DNA of 64,000 nt from Glaciimonas sp. CA11.2. Its GTDB lineage: Bacteria; Pseudomonadota; Gammaproteobacteria; Burkholderiales; Burkholderiaceae_D. The stretch spans positions 2,294,001 through 2,358,000 of the forward strand of contig NZ_JAVIWL010000001.1 of NCBI RefSeq assembly GCF_034314045.1. Direction: 5' to 3'. Position 1 is the stretch's first letter. The number at the start of each line of letters is the position of its first letter. The position numbers and the translations under genes are program-made. The notes under the pieces were generated by a model that saw nothing but the letters and a program-made list of their open reading frames with translations, ran no database searches and had not been told where the DNA came from. Below, in pieces: positions 1 to 9,173 of the stretch.

Positions 1-255
1 AATTGCCGTGTCAATGTTGCGGGCTTCGTTCGTCCCGATTACGCTGCCGGACAGGTCACTTGCGGCATATAACTCGGTACGATTGCACGTCGATAAAATC
101 GCTGCTTCGTCTGTGACACCGGACGCGCTGTTGTCACTAAACCATGCACGCGCCGCCGTAACTGCCTGACCAATCTGGTCAGCAGGGAAAGCCACCTGTT
201 CGCGCAATGAAACGGGCGCGGTGGTGTGGTTAAGTCCGACGGCTAGCAAGTGCAT
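1..255 (-). CDS. hemA: Glutamyl-tRNA reductase, N-terminal part (cut by window edge)
   Basis: Only the first 85 codons are present; the rest lies beyond the left edge. The product reduces glutamyl-tRNA(Glu) with NADPH to glutamate-1-semialdehyde, the first committed step of C5 tetrapyrrole synthesis. The translation opens [19 protein letters not shown] and carries the conserved STCNRTE motif with the catalytic cysteine at residue 57, which is diagnostic for HemA. The start is the ATG at 255, where the family N-terminus begins. The histidine kinase gene ends about 200 bases upstream on the same strand, so the hemA promoter probably lies in 256-452. Confidence 0.95.
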   Translation of the reverse strand, partial: MHLLAVGLNHTTAPVSLREQVAFPADQIGQAVTAARAWFSDNSASGVTDEAAILSTCNRTELYAASDLSGSVIGTNEARNIDTAI

Positions 256-452
256 TTTGGTAACAACTCAAGAGGAAAGAAGGGGACTCTTTATAGCTCG
301 ACATTATACCCCGCAGCGTGGCTGTTGAGATTAAGTGCGCATTTCTTGATGGAATGATAATAATATACAAGAATTGATTGCCAACGAACATGGGACGCTC
401 CCGGCAAATTAAGCCCCGAAATGTTTTTTGGCGCAACAAAATATCCCTTTAG

Positions 453-2954
453 TCAGACTGTCGACAAGGGCAAGATAATGGTAAATGTGGTGCCTTCGCC
501 AACAACACTGCAAAAAGATAACGTGCCGAAATGGCGTTCGATCACTGTTTTGACGAATACAAGGCCAAGCCCTACGCCGTCTGTTTTAGGTTGGTCAGGA
601 ATGTTGACGCGCTGAAAACGTTGAAATAATTTTGCCTGATCGGCGGCCGCAATGCCATAGCCTTGATCCTGCACCTGGCAAATGACGTGCAAAGGTGTGC
701 CGTCGGATCCCTTTTCTACACTGTAGAGCAGGCTACACGTGATGGTCGTTCCTGCGGAACTGTAGTTGACCGCGTTAGAAATCAGATTGCACAAGGCGCG
801 CGCCATCAAGGAGCGGTCAATTTTAGTAATAAATTCGCCCTCCGCGATCTTTGTAATCAAGGTGATTTTTTTGTTATTGGCTAGTGTCCACATTTCGTCG
901 CTAGCATCCAAAACAACGTCTTGAAAGTCGACTTCTTCAAGCCGATAAGACTCTGATTCAGCGCGTGCCAGTTGGACAAAGTTATCGGCCAGTCCCAAGG
1001 TTTTGCGGGAGGCGCGCTCGATTCTGGAGAAAAATTCCTCTTGAGGTAACGCTGAAGACGGGTCACTTTGTAGTTCCAATAACGCTAAAATTGATGCTTG
1101 TGGTGCACGCATATCGTGCGATAAAAAGCGTAACGTTTCATCCCGGCTGCGCTCTGCGGCACGAATACTGGAGATGTCCACGATACTGACAATCCAGCCG
1201 CTAAGAATCTGTCTGGCCGAATAGCAGGGCGCACTCTTGATTAATAAATCGCGTCCTTTTTGGTCTTGAACGGAAGTGCCATTTGCGAGAGCGGGCTGAT
1301 ACTGGATGTCAAGCAAATCGGGCCACGAGAACGGATGATGCGGCGCGGTTTCAAATGACGGTGGTGATGCGATGTAAGAAAACAATGGCGGCAGGTTTGC
1401 GCCGTAAATGTTATGGATGTTCAATGTTGCGAAGTAATCATTGGCCACCCGATTGACGACAACGATGCGACCATCAATAGTGGTGATCAATGTTGCGTCC
1501 GGCAAACTATCGAGATTGTCAGAAATGAACTGGCGTAAGTCGCGCACCCTGCGCGCCGCGGTGCGCATCGCGTTGATACGCTGTTCGAGTACGTCTTCAC
1601 CTTGATAAAGTACGTTGCCGGGAAGGATTGCTTCGGGTAATAAATGCGGCTCCTGATCTAGCAGCATAAATTCTTGTCCGAGGTAGGAAATAGCTGCTTC
1701 CAAACGACACCAACTCCACAGCGGATAGGTTAGCCCCGTACCTATCAGGGCTGCACTGGGTGCGACCCACAATCCATGGGTGAACATGAAGTAGCTGGCC
1801 GCGACGGTGGTCGCCATCAGTACGGCGGTCAGGAATAAGGAAAAGCGAGGGGTGAGCAGCAAGTAACTGAATAACGCGAGCAATACCGGGAGTATGCTCA
1901 ATAAGGTAGTCTGGAGGGTTGGCGCGATGTTTATGGATCTGTGGTCCAGCAAACTGGCTAAAATATTGGCGTTGATCTCGATACCCGGCATGACCCCCGA
2001 TGTTCCCGAAACAGGTGTGGGAAAAGCGTCCGCCATGCCGACCGCCGTGGCGCCTATCAAGACGTATTTATCTTTAAAAAAATCTTTTGGCACCTCGCCT
2101 TTGAGGACCGAAACATATGGAACCGAGCGGAATAGTCCAGAGCCGCCCGCGTAAGGAATATGCATTTGATAGTCGCGTTGCCATTGTCCCGCCGCCACCG
2201 TGGGGCCGTTTGCATCCGTCGATCCTTTTAAGTTGTTGTCGACGCTGCTGTCCTTGCCAAGGGGATCAAGAGGATGATTGTCATGCCGGCCTGCGCTTAG
2301 ATGCGCACCAGGCAATTCGCCGCGAGAATCGGTCACCGCTTGCCCGCCAATGTCAGCTAAAGCCAGCGCAAAGTGTGACCACCAAATGCCATTTTGGCCC
2401 TCTTTTAGAAATACGCTGCGTGCCACCCCATCTTTATCAAGCTCCAGATCAATATGACCAATGGCGCGTGTAGTGTGCAGAAATTCCGGGATGGGCAACA
2501 GGCTTGTGACGCCACTTCCCATCATCGCCGTGACCATCGGCAACACGACCTTATTGCTGGCCTGTAAAGCCTGCGATAGTGCTGCGTCATTATTGGGTGA
2601 GGTGGCAGTCGTGAGCGCTTCAGGCTCCGTCATGATCACGTCCAGACCAATTGCTTTTGGTCTGGCCTGCATGATCGTGTTGATAACCTGCGCATGCAGA
2701 GTGCGCTGCCATGGCCAACGTCCAAGTTGGGAAATACTGTAATCGTCAATTCCGACAATAATAATGTCATCGCGCGCGGGACGCGAATTGAAGCGCATAA
2801 ATTGGTCATAAAGCGGAAGATCAAGTTGCATCAAACCGTTTTGATAGCCGAGCGCCGCAGTGAGCGAGAGTAATGCGATGGTGAGCGCCAGCCATTGACG
2901 TAACGCTACCCGTTTAACATTGCCAATGAAGGCACTGCTGGTCGGTTCGACCAT
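453..2954 (-). CDS. CHASE2-PAS sensor histidine kinase
   Basis: An 833-residue membrane sensor kinase. After an N-terminal membrane anchor comes a CHASE2 extracellular sensory domain (IIVGIDD and GRWPW signatures near residues 65-80), then a cluster of hydrophobic segments around residues 350-420, a PAS-like region, and a transmitter. The H-box is FLSHDMRAPQ with phospho-acceptor His613. The N-box is LISNAVNYS, and DQGYGIAAAD and GVGLGLVFV are the G-boxes of an intact ATPase domain. A GGAG ribosome site precedes the ATG. It is the last gene of a minus-strand operon, 38 bases after the LysM-FecR gene, itself preceded by a response regulator. Family knowledge makes it the likely kinase for that regulator; the ligand is unknown. 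CHASE2 is often paired with FecR-domain proteins, as here. Confidence 0.9.
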   Translation of the reverse strand: MVEPTSSAFIGNVKRVALRQWLALTIALLSLTAALGYQNGLMQLDLPLYDQFMRFNSRPARDDIIIVGIDDYSISQLGRWPWQRTLHAQVINTIMQARPKAIGLDVIMTEPEALTTATSPNNDAALSQALQASNKVVLPMVTAMMGSGVTSLLPIPEFLHTTRAIGHIDLELDKDGVARSVFLKEGQNGIWWSHFALALADIGGQAVTDSRGELPGAHLSAGRHDNHPLDPLGKDSSVDNNLKGSTDANGPTVAAGQWQRDYQMHIPYAGGSGLFRSVPYVSVLKGEVPKDFFKDKYVLIGATAVGMADAFPTPVSGTSGVMPGIEINANILASLLDHRSINIAPTLQTTLLSILPVLLALFSYLLLTPRFSLFLTAVLMATTVAASYFMFTHGLWVAPSAALIGTGLTYPLWSWCRLEAAISYLGQEFMLLDQEPHLLPEAILPGNVLYQGEDVLEQRINAMRTAARRVRDLRQFISDNLDSLPDATLITTIDGRIVVVNRVANDYFATLNIHNIYGANLPPLFSYIASPPSFETAPHHPFSWPDLLDIQYQPALANGTSVQDQKGRDLLIKSAPCYSARQILSGWIVSIVDISSIRAAERSRDETLRFLSHDMRAPQASILALLELQSDPSSALPQEEFFSRIERASRKTLGLADNFVQLARAESESYRLEEVDFQDVVLDASDEMWTLANNKKITLITKIAEGEFITKIDRSLMARALCNLISNAVNYSSAGTTITCSLLYSVEKGSDGTPLHVICQVQDQGYGIAAADQAKLFQRFQRVNIPDQPKTDGVGLGLVFVKTVIERHFGTLSFCSVVGEGTTFTIILPLSTV

Positions 2955-2992
2955 TCTATGCTCCGAAATGGGTGGTTTCCGTTGGTGGCGTT

Positions 2993-4732
2993 TTAAAAGC
3001 CAGTTGGCGTGATATCACCTGTATTGATGAGCGGTGCACCGTCACTGGTTCTCCACAATCCGCCAATGACGATTTTTTGGGCTTCAGAAAACTCGCCAGT
3101 GTAGCCATCAGAATCAATCGCCTTGACGCGCACAAAGTAAATCCCGTTAGGCGGATTTGCGATCGAAATTTCCGGAGCTGTTGATTCTTGCGTCAAAAAA
3201 AGCGCCGTAAACGCAGCATCACGGGCTATTTCAATCACAAATGTTTGACCGGATTCCCCGTGCCACCTAAAAGCCAGTGTGCTGCCGGCTGGTTCAATTT
3301 TTGGTAGTTCCAATGGCGCCATCAGGGTAACCGCCTGCGCATCGCCGAAAGGACCCTGATCATCTTTGCCGTCTCGTGTCACCACGGTTGCGACGTGCCA
3401 GAAATAAGGACCAAGTGCCAATTTTGGTGGACTGAATTGCGCGGATGTCAGGGTCGCATCATCGCTGACCAGTTGTGTGAACTGGTCAGCGGAGGCGATC
3501 TGGATATGATAATGAATGGCGTCGGGGACTTCGGACCAGCTTAAGGATGGATTGGCAATTCGCGCCTTTCCTTTTGGACCGATAGGAAAAGGAGGTTCCG
3601 GGCGGGCTTTGAGTTTGAATGCGGTGATGGATGGATAACCTTCGAGACCCTGATTGTCGATGGCGGTCACGCGTGCAAAATAGTTGCCGTCGATCAGCCC
3701 ATCAAGTCTGATTTCAACGGTATCAGACTCTATTTCGGACAACGTATTCTGGAACGCCTGATCGGTCGCAATCTGTGCCCGATAGCGCCGCGCACCCTGC
3801 AATGGATCCACGGTAAGGCGCACGGTTGGTCGTTGCTGTAAAGCAGAGTTTCCCGTAAGCGTTGGCTCTGGAAGCAATGGCACTGCCTTGCTTACTGCTT
3901 GCGCATCGGTTATTGATCCTTGTCCAGCCTGTAAGGGCAATCCCGCAGGGCGATTGTTTTTGGCTACGGCAACGGCGCCATGCAACACCTCAGTTGCCAT
4001 CTTGTTATCGCTGACATTGACCCTGAAATTGGTGCCACGAACGCCAGCAACGGCAAGTGGTGAGCGGACCTCAAAGCGTCCTTTATTTTCTTTCAGCGGG
4101 GATACCCGAGAATCAACGCGTCCACGTACAAGCGTAATCTCCGTAACCGGGCTTTGTGTGAACCGGGCGCTTCTTAAGTGGCTGAGTTTTATCTGACTGT
4201 TGGAGGGCAAAGCTACTCGTGAGTTGTCTGCAAGCGCCAGCGTGATAAAACTGTTGGGGCCAGTTTCAATGCGCGCACCCTCCTGAAGCGTTGTGTCAAT
4301 TGCCAGGGGAATATCTTTTCCGTCGGCGGTATTTGCGCTAATAGCCCCCGAGAAAGCAACTATTCTTGCGCTAGCGGGAATTTGTTCCAGCAATGCCACA
4401 GGAATAAGGATCGGTGTGCCGATGGGAATGGTGCGTTCATTAGGAATTTTGTTGATCTTTTGGAGCGCAACCCAGTTACGACTCGTGGTCGTCAGGTACT
4501 CGGCAATCGTACTTAGCGTATCGCCTTTGCGTGCCCGATACGTGATGGTGGAGGGCGCAACACTGAATGAGTCAGCGTCCAATTTTATCGATGGAGCAGC
4601 AAAAACCGGTAAATAGGGGCCCGTTAATAACAACAATAAACTGCCTCGCCATAATTGCTCAAAATTCGTCTTTTGATCCGTCTTTTTTTTGGGGTTCCTG
4701 CTGTACGTCGGGTGTTCGATGTAATGCTGCAT
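2993..4732 (-). CDS. LysM and FecR domain periplasmic protein
   Basis: A 579-residue exported protein. A hydrophobic stretch near residues 30-45 ending in VFAAPS looks like an unusually long-lead signal sequence. A LysM peptidoglycan-binding motif follows (YRARKGDTLSTIAEYL, about residues 65-115). A FecR domain then covers roughly residues 140-270 (LVRGRVDSRV, RSPLAVAGVRGTNFRV). The C-terminal half has about three fibronectin-III-like beta repeats, each ending in a Y-F-x-R/H-V-A type strand (YFARVTAID, YFWHVATV, YFVRVKAID). GGAG sits just before the ATG. It lies between the response regulator (45 bases upstream) and the CHASE2 kinase (38 bases downstream). The inference is a wall-attached partner or sensor of that kinase rather than a TonB-linked sigma regulator, since no FecI-like sigma factor or TonB receptor is nearby. 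Confidence 0.85.
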   Translation of the reverse strand: MQHYIEHPTYSRNPKKKTDQKTNFEQLWRGSLLLLLTGPYLPVFAAPSIKLDADSFSVAPSTITYRARKGDTLSTIAEYLTTTSRNWVALQKINKIPNERTIPIGTPILIPVALLEQIPASARIVAFSGAISANTADGKDIPLAIDTTLQEGARIETGPNSFITLALADNSRVALPSNSQIKLSHLRSARFTQSPVTEITLVRGRVDSRVSPLKENKGRFEVRSPLAVAGVRGTNFRVNVSDNKMATEVLHGAVAVAKNNRPAGLPLQAGQGSITDAQAVSKAVPLLPEPTLTGNSALQQRPTVRLTVDPLQGARRYRAQIATDQAFQNTLSEIESDTVEIRLDGLIDGNYFARVTAIDNQGLEGYPSITAFKLKARPEPPFPIGPKGKARIANPSLSWSEVPDAIHYHIQIASADQFTQLVSDDATLTSAQFSPPKLALGPYFWHVATVVTRDGKDDQGPFGDAQAVTLMAPLELPKIEPAGSTLAFRWHGESGQTFVIEIARDAAFTALFLTQESTAPEISIANPPNGIYFVRVKAIDSDGYTGEFSEAQKIVIGGLWRTSDGAPLINTGDITPTGF

Positions 4733-4777
4733 TTTTTCTCCGACGACCGTTTTACGCGTGATTTGCGCATTCGCGCA

Positions 4778-5467
4778 TTATTCCGACAGTTGTTCCAAAC
4801 GATATCCGTAGCTATACACAGGTGCAAGTCGAAAACCGTTTTCTGGTCGTAATTGTAGCTTACTGCGAACCCGTGAAACGTGCGTATCCATCGTGCGCGA
4901 GGGAATGTCGATGTCACGCGACCACACTGCTTCGAGAATGTATGCACGCGATAGCGGACGACCCATGTTGCGGAAAAAAAGCAGCGCTAAATCGAATTCT
5001 TTTTGCGTAATTTCAATTGGCACGCTACTGACGGTCAGGCGTGCAGCGCGGGTTTCGAATATGTAGTGTCCGAACGTAATTTCCTCGCTCGCATTTTGAA
5101 TGGGATAAGCGCGACGTAATAATGCTTGTACCCGCGCCACCAGTTCACCACGGCGGATAGGTTTGATCATGTAGTCGTCAGCACCAGCCGCGAGTCCGGC
5201 CACAATGTCATCCTCGCCAGAGCGACTGGTCATGAACAACACCGGCAGTTCGGGCGGCAATTTCTCTCGCACCCAGTGCAAGACTTCGGACCCACTGAGA
5301 TCGGGCACTTGCCAATCGAGGATGAGCATGTCGTAGCTCTCTCGTCGCAACTGGCTCAAGATTTCTTTGCCGCTTTGAAAAGGATGGCAAACATGGCCGC
5401 TAGCGGTCAGGACTTGGCAAACCAGATCGGTTTGGCTCAAATCATCGTCAAGGACAGCAATTCTCAT
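4778..5467 (-). CDS. OmpR/PhoB-family response regulator
   Basis: A 229-residue two-domain regulator. The receiver domain has the acidic pair at the N-terminus (AVLDDD), phospho-acceptor Asp51 in LILDWQVPD, Thr80 and Lys102 (MIKPI). The C-terminal winged-helix DNA-binding domain is recognisable from ITQKEFDLALLFFRNMGRPLS and RTMDTHVSRVRSKL. It is the first gene of a three-gene minus-strand operon with the LysM-FecR protein and the CHASE2 histidine kinase, so it is the likely output of that kinase. No strong Shine-Dalgarno is visible before the ATG at 5467. Targets are not deducible; autoregulation from the 460-base upstream gap is possible. Confidence 0.92.
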   Translation of the reverse strand: MRIAVLDDDLSQTDLVCQVLTASGHVCHPFQSGKEILSQLRRESYDMLILDWQVPDLSGSEVLHWVREKLPPELPVLFMTSRSGEDDIVAGLAAGADDYMIKPIRRGELVARVQALLRRAYPIQNASEEITFGHYIFETRAARLTVSSVPIEITQKEFDLALLFFRNMGRPLSRAYILEAVWSRDIDIPSRTMDTHVSRVRSKLQLRPENGFRLAPVYSYGYRLEQLSE

Positions 5468-5929
5468 AGTTTTCTATTATTGGCTTAGTGTTAATTATTG
5501 TAAGCCAGTTAGAGCCGATAGCTTGGCCAGTATCCTGACTGCCGATGAAATAGCGAGTGTCCCTGCGTTTTCCCTAGTCTCAAGCTTCGCTGTTGTTGAG
5601 GTGTCGGCGGTAATGAGTTTATGTTAACACTTATCACTCTTTGATAGATGCTCTATATGAACATTTTTGTAATGTACGTGTGGCATTGTGTACGTTTTCC
5701 ACAGCTGCACTAACGCCATTATAGTAGAAATGTGAAATACTGAAAATTAACGCGTTACAATATTAACTCTATCGCAACATTATTCTGGGAGGTGACCTGA
5801 AGCGATATTTTTGAGGCGCTAATCGAGCAAAGCACGCAACTTACGAGATCAATAGTGAGGAAATAGCGGACGCGACAGGCGTCCGCAGGTAAAGACTTGG
5901 CAGAGCGCTACTTGTAAAAGTAGATGGAC
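5468..5929. other. Intergenic gap between minE and the two-component operon
   Basis: No convincing gene. The stretch is AT-rich in its middle and should hold the promoter of the response-regulator operon and the end of the minCDE transcript. I see no clear intrinsic terminator. Confidence 0.5.
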
Positions 5930-6181
5930 TCAAATATCAGGCAGCACAACATTAACATCTAATATTTCCAGGTCACCTTGGCGATCCAGTGAAATTTTGA
6001 TATCGCTGGCATTGACTTTTGTGTACTTGGAAATAACTTCAATTAATTCTTTATGGAGTGCCGGTAAAAAATCAGGACCTTGGCGACCGCTACGCTCACG
6101 TGCAATGATAATTTGCAGGCGCTCCTTAGCGGCAGATGCGCTTTTCGGTTGCTTGGTGAACAAGAACGAGAGTAGAGCCAT
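5930..6181 (-). CDS. minE: Cell division topological specificity factor MinE
   Basis: An 83-residue protein that stimulates MinD ATPase and drives pole-to-pole oscillation of MinCD, placing the division septum at midcell. The translation MALLSFLFTKQPKSASAAKE shows the N-terminal membrane/MinD contact region, and AKERLQIIIARERS is the classic MinD-interacting helix. The C-terminal part (ISKYTKVNASDIKISLDRQG) is the topological specificity domain. A longer upstream reading exists in this frame, but the ATG at 6181, one base after the minD stop, gives the family N-terminus. Last gene of minC-minD-minE. Confidence 0.97.
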   Translation of the reverse strand: MALLSFLFTKQPKSASAAKERLQIIIARERSGRQGPDFLPALHKELIEVISKYTKVNASDIKISLDRQGDLEILDVNVVLPDI

Positions 6182-6182
6182 A

Positions 6183-6998
6183 TTACTTCCCTCCAAAGAG
6201 GCGCGAGAGCAAGCCCGGTTTTTGATAGTTGGCAAAGCGCAACGGCACGTCTTCGCCAAGGAAGCGGGAGACCACATCCTCGTAAGCCATAGCGACATCG
6301 CTACCTTTTACGTGGATGGCCGGGTTGCCTTGATTTGATGCGTGTAGCACCGCTTCTGACTCAGGAATAATACCGATCAAAGGAATGCGCAAAATATCCT
6401 GCACATCGGTATGAGATAACATCTCACCCGCTTCAACGCGCTTAGGTGAGTAGCGGGTAATGAGCAGATGTTCCTTGACTGGTTCTCCGCCATTTTGAGC
6501 GCGGCGCGACTTGGCCTGAATGATCCCCAAAATCCGGTCTGAATCACGCACCGACGATACTTCGGGATTGGTCACGATGACGGCTTCATCGGCGAAGGTC
6601 AGCGCCATTACCGCACCGCGTTCAATACCCGCTGGCGAGTCGCATACAATAAATTCAAAATCCATTTTTGCCAGATCGTTCAATACACGTTCAACGCCTT
6701 CTTCGGTCAGCGCGTCTTTGTCTCTGGTTTGTGATGCTGGAAGAATAAACAAGTTATCGCAATGTTTGTCTTTAATTAAGGCCTGATTAAGTGTTGCTTC
6801 GTTGTTAACTACATTGATCAGGTCATATACTACGCGTCGTTCGCAGCCCATGATCAGATCAAGATTGCGTAGGCCAACATCAAAATCCAGGACAGCAGTT
6901 TTATGACCGCGCATGGCCAGGCCTGAGGCAAAGCTGGCGCTGGATGTCGTCTTGCCGACGCCCCCTTTACCAGATGTTACAACGATGATTTTTGCCAC
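6183..6998 (-). CDS. minD: Septum site-determining ATPase MinD
   Basis: A 271-residue ParA/MinD-family ATPase. The deviant Walker A motif GKGGVGKTT is at residues 10-18, with LDFDVGLRNLDLIMG and FIVCDSPAGIE as the following nucleotide-binding signatures. The C-terminus YQKPGLLSRLFGGK is the amphipathic membrane-targeting helix. Bound to ATP it sits on the inner membrane and recruits MinC (inhibitor of FtsZ) and MinE. It follows minC by 29 bases and precedes minE by one base, which implies co-transcription and probably translational coupling. Confidence 0.98.
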   Translation of the reverse strand: MAKIIVVTSGKGGVGKTTSSASFASGLAMRGHKTAVLDFDVGLRNLDLIMGCERRVVYDLINVVNNEATLNQALIKDKHCDNLFILPASQTRDKDALTEEGVERVLNDLAKMDFEFIVCDSPAGIERGAVMALTFADEAVIVTNPEVSSVRDSDRILGIIQAKSRRAQNGGEPVKEHLLITRYSPKRVEAGEMLSHTDVQDILRIPLIGIIPESEAVLHASNQGNPAIHVKGSDVAMAYEDVVSRFLGEDVPLRFANYQKPGLLSRLFGGK

Positions 6999-7027
6999 GA
7001 AAACTCCTATTTTTTTAAGAATTAAAA

Positions 7028-7819
7028 CTATGATCTGGAAGGCGAATTAAGTGATATCACATCAATTCGGTCGCCGTTAAGCTGAATTTGTGCCGCCTGT
7101 CCCTTCAATTCTGCAGGAAACCCATGTTCAAAGGTCCGATATACACCCGCTATCGATACCAGTTCAGGCTCCATCGCAGTGGCGAAAATACGTGCTTTGG
7201 TATCGCCGCTGGCACCCGCTAGCGCCCGGCCGCGCAAGGGCGCATAAACATGGATACTGCCATCTGCAATGATTTCGGCACCGTTATTGACCATCGCTGT
7301 AATGATCAGGTCGGAGCCACGGGCATAAATGCGTTGACCGGCGCGCACTGGCGTGTCGACGATCATGGGTTGCTGGAGTGGTGTAGCCGCCGATGTGGCT
7401 AGCGTCGCCGGAGGCTGGGATACCACCACCTCTGGGGCGTTTATAGTCAGCACCTCAGTCGGTTGGACAGCGGGGGCATTGGGTTCTGCTCTGGGCGCGA
7501 TGACGGTATCAATACTGAGGCCATTCGCGATAATCGCAGGATGAATGGTATCCGGCGCATTGCGTACTGCAACTGCATTAAGTTGATACGTTTTCAGCAG
7601 TTTGACGAGGGCGCTCCATTCAATGTAGTCATTTGACTCGCCCAAAGCTGCGATGTCGATTACGGCAAATTCATTGTCAAAAAAGTCCGCATTGCCGCCG
7701 GTCATCTCTTTTAATGCGTCATCTAAAACGGCAAGATCCACGTCATGAAGAATGACTGAAACTGCTACCACCGTTGCTATCTTTATTTCAATTGGCTTGC
7801 GTGTCTTATTTTTGGGCAT
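7028..7819 (-). CDS. minC: Septum site-determining protein MinC
   Basis: A 263-residue inhibitor of FtsZ ring assembly. The N-terminal MinC_N domain covers about residues 10-105. A proline/alanine-rich linker of about 50 residues follows. The C-terminal right-handed beta-helix domain starts near VRAGQRIYARGSDLIITAMV and contains the strongly conserved GAEIIADGSIHVYAPLRGRA and ARIFATAMEPELVSIAG. First gene of minCDE on the minus strand. Length is slightly above the E. coli protein because of the long linker, as is usual in betaproteobacteria. Confidence 0.97.
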   Translation of the reverse strand: MPKNKTRKPIEIKIATVVAVSVILHDVDLAVLDDALKEMTGGNADFFDNEFAVIDIAALGESNDYIEWSALVKLLKTYQLNAVAVRNAPDTIHPAIIANGLSIDTVIAPRAEPNAPAVQPTEVLTINAPEVVVSQPPATLATSAATPLQQPMIVDTPVRAGQRIYARGSDLIITAMVNNGAEIIADGSIHVYAPLRGRALAGASGDTKARIFATAMEPELVSIAGVYRTFEHGFPAELKGQAAQIQLNGDRIDVISLNSPSRS

Positions 7820-8257
7820 AAAGCAACAGATTGAATAAGCGAACCACAGTGCAACCAGAGGCCGCTAACGACTCGCAAATAGGGTTAGGAATCAGTTTGG
7901 CATGCATAAAAATAACGTATCCAAAAAAACTTGGAATGAACGATCTTACCAAATCTCCGCCCGATAGCAAAAAAAAGCTACGTCGGCGGTTGCCTCGCGA
8001 CACATAAGTGGTAAACCCGCGACAAATCGAAGAAAAGCGCCGAACCTCAGATAATGTCCCGGTTATTGAAAGAAAATGAAAGATAAGGACCGTTTTATAG
8101 CCAACACAGGAAGCGTTTGTTGGCTATTTAACGGGGCAATGGCTCACGCCTTTTTATTTCTTGTAGCCGTTGCCTGTTTTGATAGAAAGCGGCAAGCAAT
8201 GGCGATTTTGTTATGAATAGCGTCTATGCGTAGATTAACGAACTTATCGAACGCAGG
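7820..8257. other. Intergenic gap with a hairpin, upstream of minC
   Basis: No supported gene. It holds the minCDE promoter region. A perfect 10-bp inverted repeat, ATAGCCAACA (8097-8106) with TGTTGGCTAT (8118-8127), lies 130 bases beyond the ycgR stop. It lacks a clear T-run on either strand, so it is at best a weak terminator of ycgR. Confidence 0.4.
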
Positions 8258-9037
8258 TCAACTGCGGTTTAGGCGCAGTTCTAATTGCGTAATCACGCGC
8301 TGCAAATTCGCTTCCTGGTCTTTAGGAACAGTCAAAAACCGGCACCCGAAGTGATAAACCGGATCATTAAACGTTTGGCTATTATGAATAAAGGTGATTT
8401 GTATATCCAAAGTCATTTTTCCCAAATCATGAAAGTCGAACGTGGCGTCTGTTAGGTTCATAGCAATAGCAAGCTCACCGATACTGGCATCGGTCGAGCG
8501 AAGTCGAACCCCCGATGGTGACAAGTCGACAATGTAGAACGACATCCGGCGTTGATCCGGCAAGGTGGCGGTACAAATATAGGGATTATTCGTCGGTGTC
8601 TCTACGCGGAAGTGTTCGCGTCGTTGGATGCGATACAGACTTTCCGGTAATTGCGACTTAAATGCTGGCAGGCCGTCATAAAGCTGGGGTTCGGGATGGC
8701 CGCAAACAAACTGGATATGCGCACCGGATTGCAAGCTCGAAAACAGATTTTCTCCAGACTCCTGATGCTGTTGATTTTCAGCATCACTGCCGCTGTAATC
8801 GTAGAAAAAAGAACCTGTCGTTTCATCGACTGCCAAAATACGCGTGATGATGCGTGATCCTGATCTGCCGAAGGAAATACTTAGTGGGTCTTTTTGGTGC
8901 GCGAGTTGGCGCAGTACGTACACGACTTCTTTCGGATGGATGACCCGAAAATCGTCCAATGCGGCGAGTGATGCCGCCAATGTTGGCGAAGGAGGGAGAT
9001 CAGTGCTTGTTTCCGATACTGGACTGGTGTTTTTCAT
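8258..9037 (-). CDS. ycgR: YcgR-type flagellar brake, PilZ domain protein
   Basis: A 259-residue cytoplasmic c-di-GMP effector. The N-terminal YcgR domain (about residues 20-125) precedes a PilZ domain. The PilZ ligand motifs are visible: the arginine-rich RIQRREHFRVETP and the D/N-x-S-x-x-G motif as DLSPSGVRL. When loaded with c-di-GMP such proteins bind the flagellar motor and slow swimming. I place the start at the ATG at 9037, which has GGAAAG five bases upstream and opens MKNTSPVSE. An ATG 66 bases further upstream is in frame but has no ribosome site. No flagellar genes lie in the window. Confidence 0.88.
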   Translation of the reverse strand: MKNTSPVSETSTDLPPSPTLAASLAALDDFRVIHPKEVVYVLRQLAHQKDPLSISFGRSGSRIITRILAVDETTGSFFYDYSGSDAENQQHQESGENLFSSLQSGAHIQFVCGHPEPQLYDGLPAFKSQLPESLYRIQRREHFRVETPTNNPYICTATLPDQRRMSFYIVDLSPSGVRLRSTDASIGELAIAMNLTDATFDFHDLGKMTLDIQITFIHNSQTFNDPVYHFGCRFLTVPKDQEANLQRVITQLELRLNRS

Positions 9038-9173
9038 ATCTTTCCAATGTGTATCAAAACTCGCTTTTAAATGCGAGAAGCAGAAAAAGAGAGCAATTGT
9101 CACAAATATTACCTACTTTATGGCAGCTTGAGACAGTTTTTTGCGGGCAAGTATTTAATCTACGCCATAGCCA

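Noticed and set aside
7806..8003. Open frame upstream of minC (minus strand)
   Set aside because: No family resemblance or ribosome site; overlaps the minC start and the promoter region.
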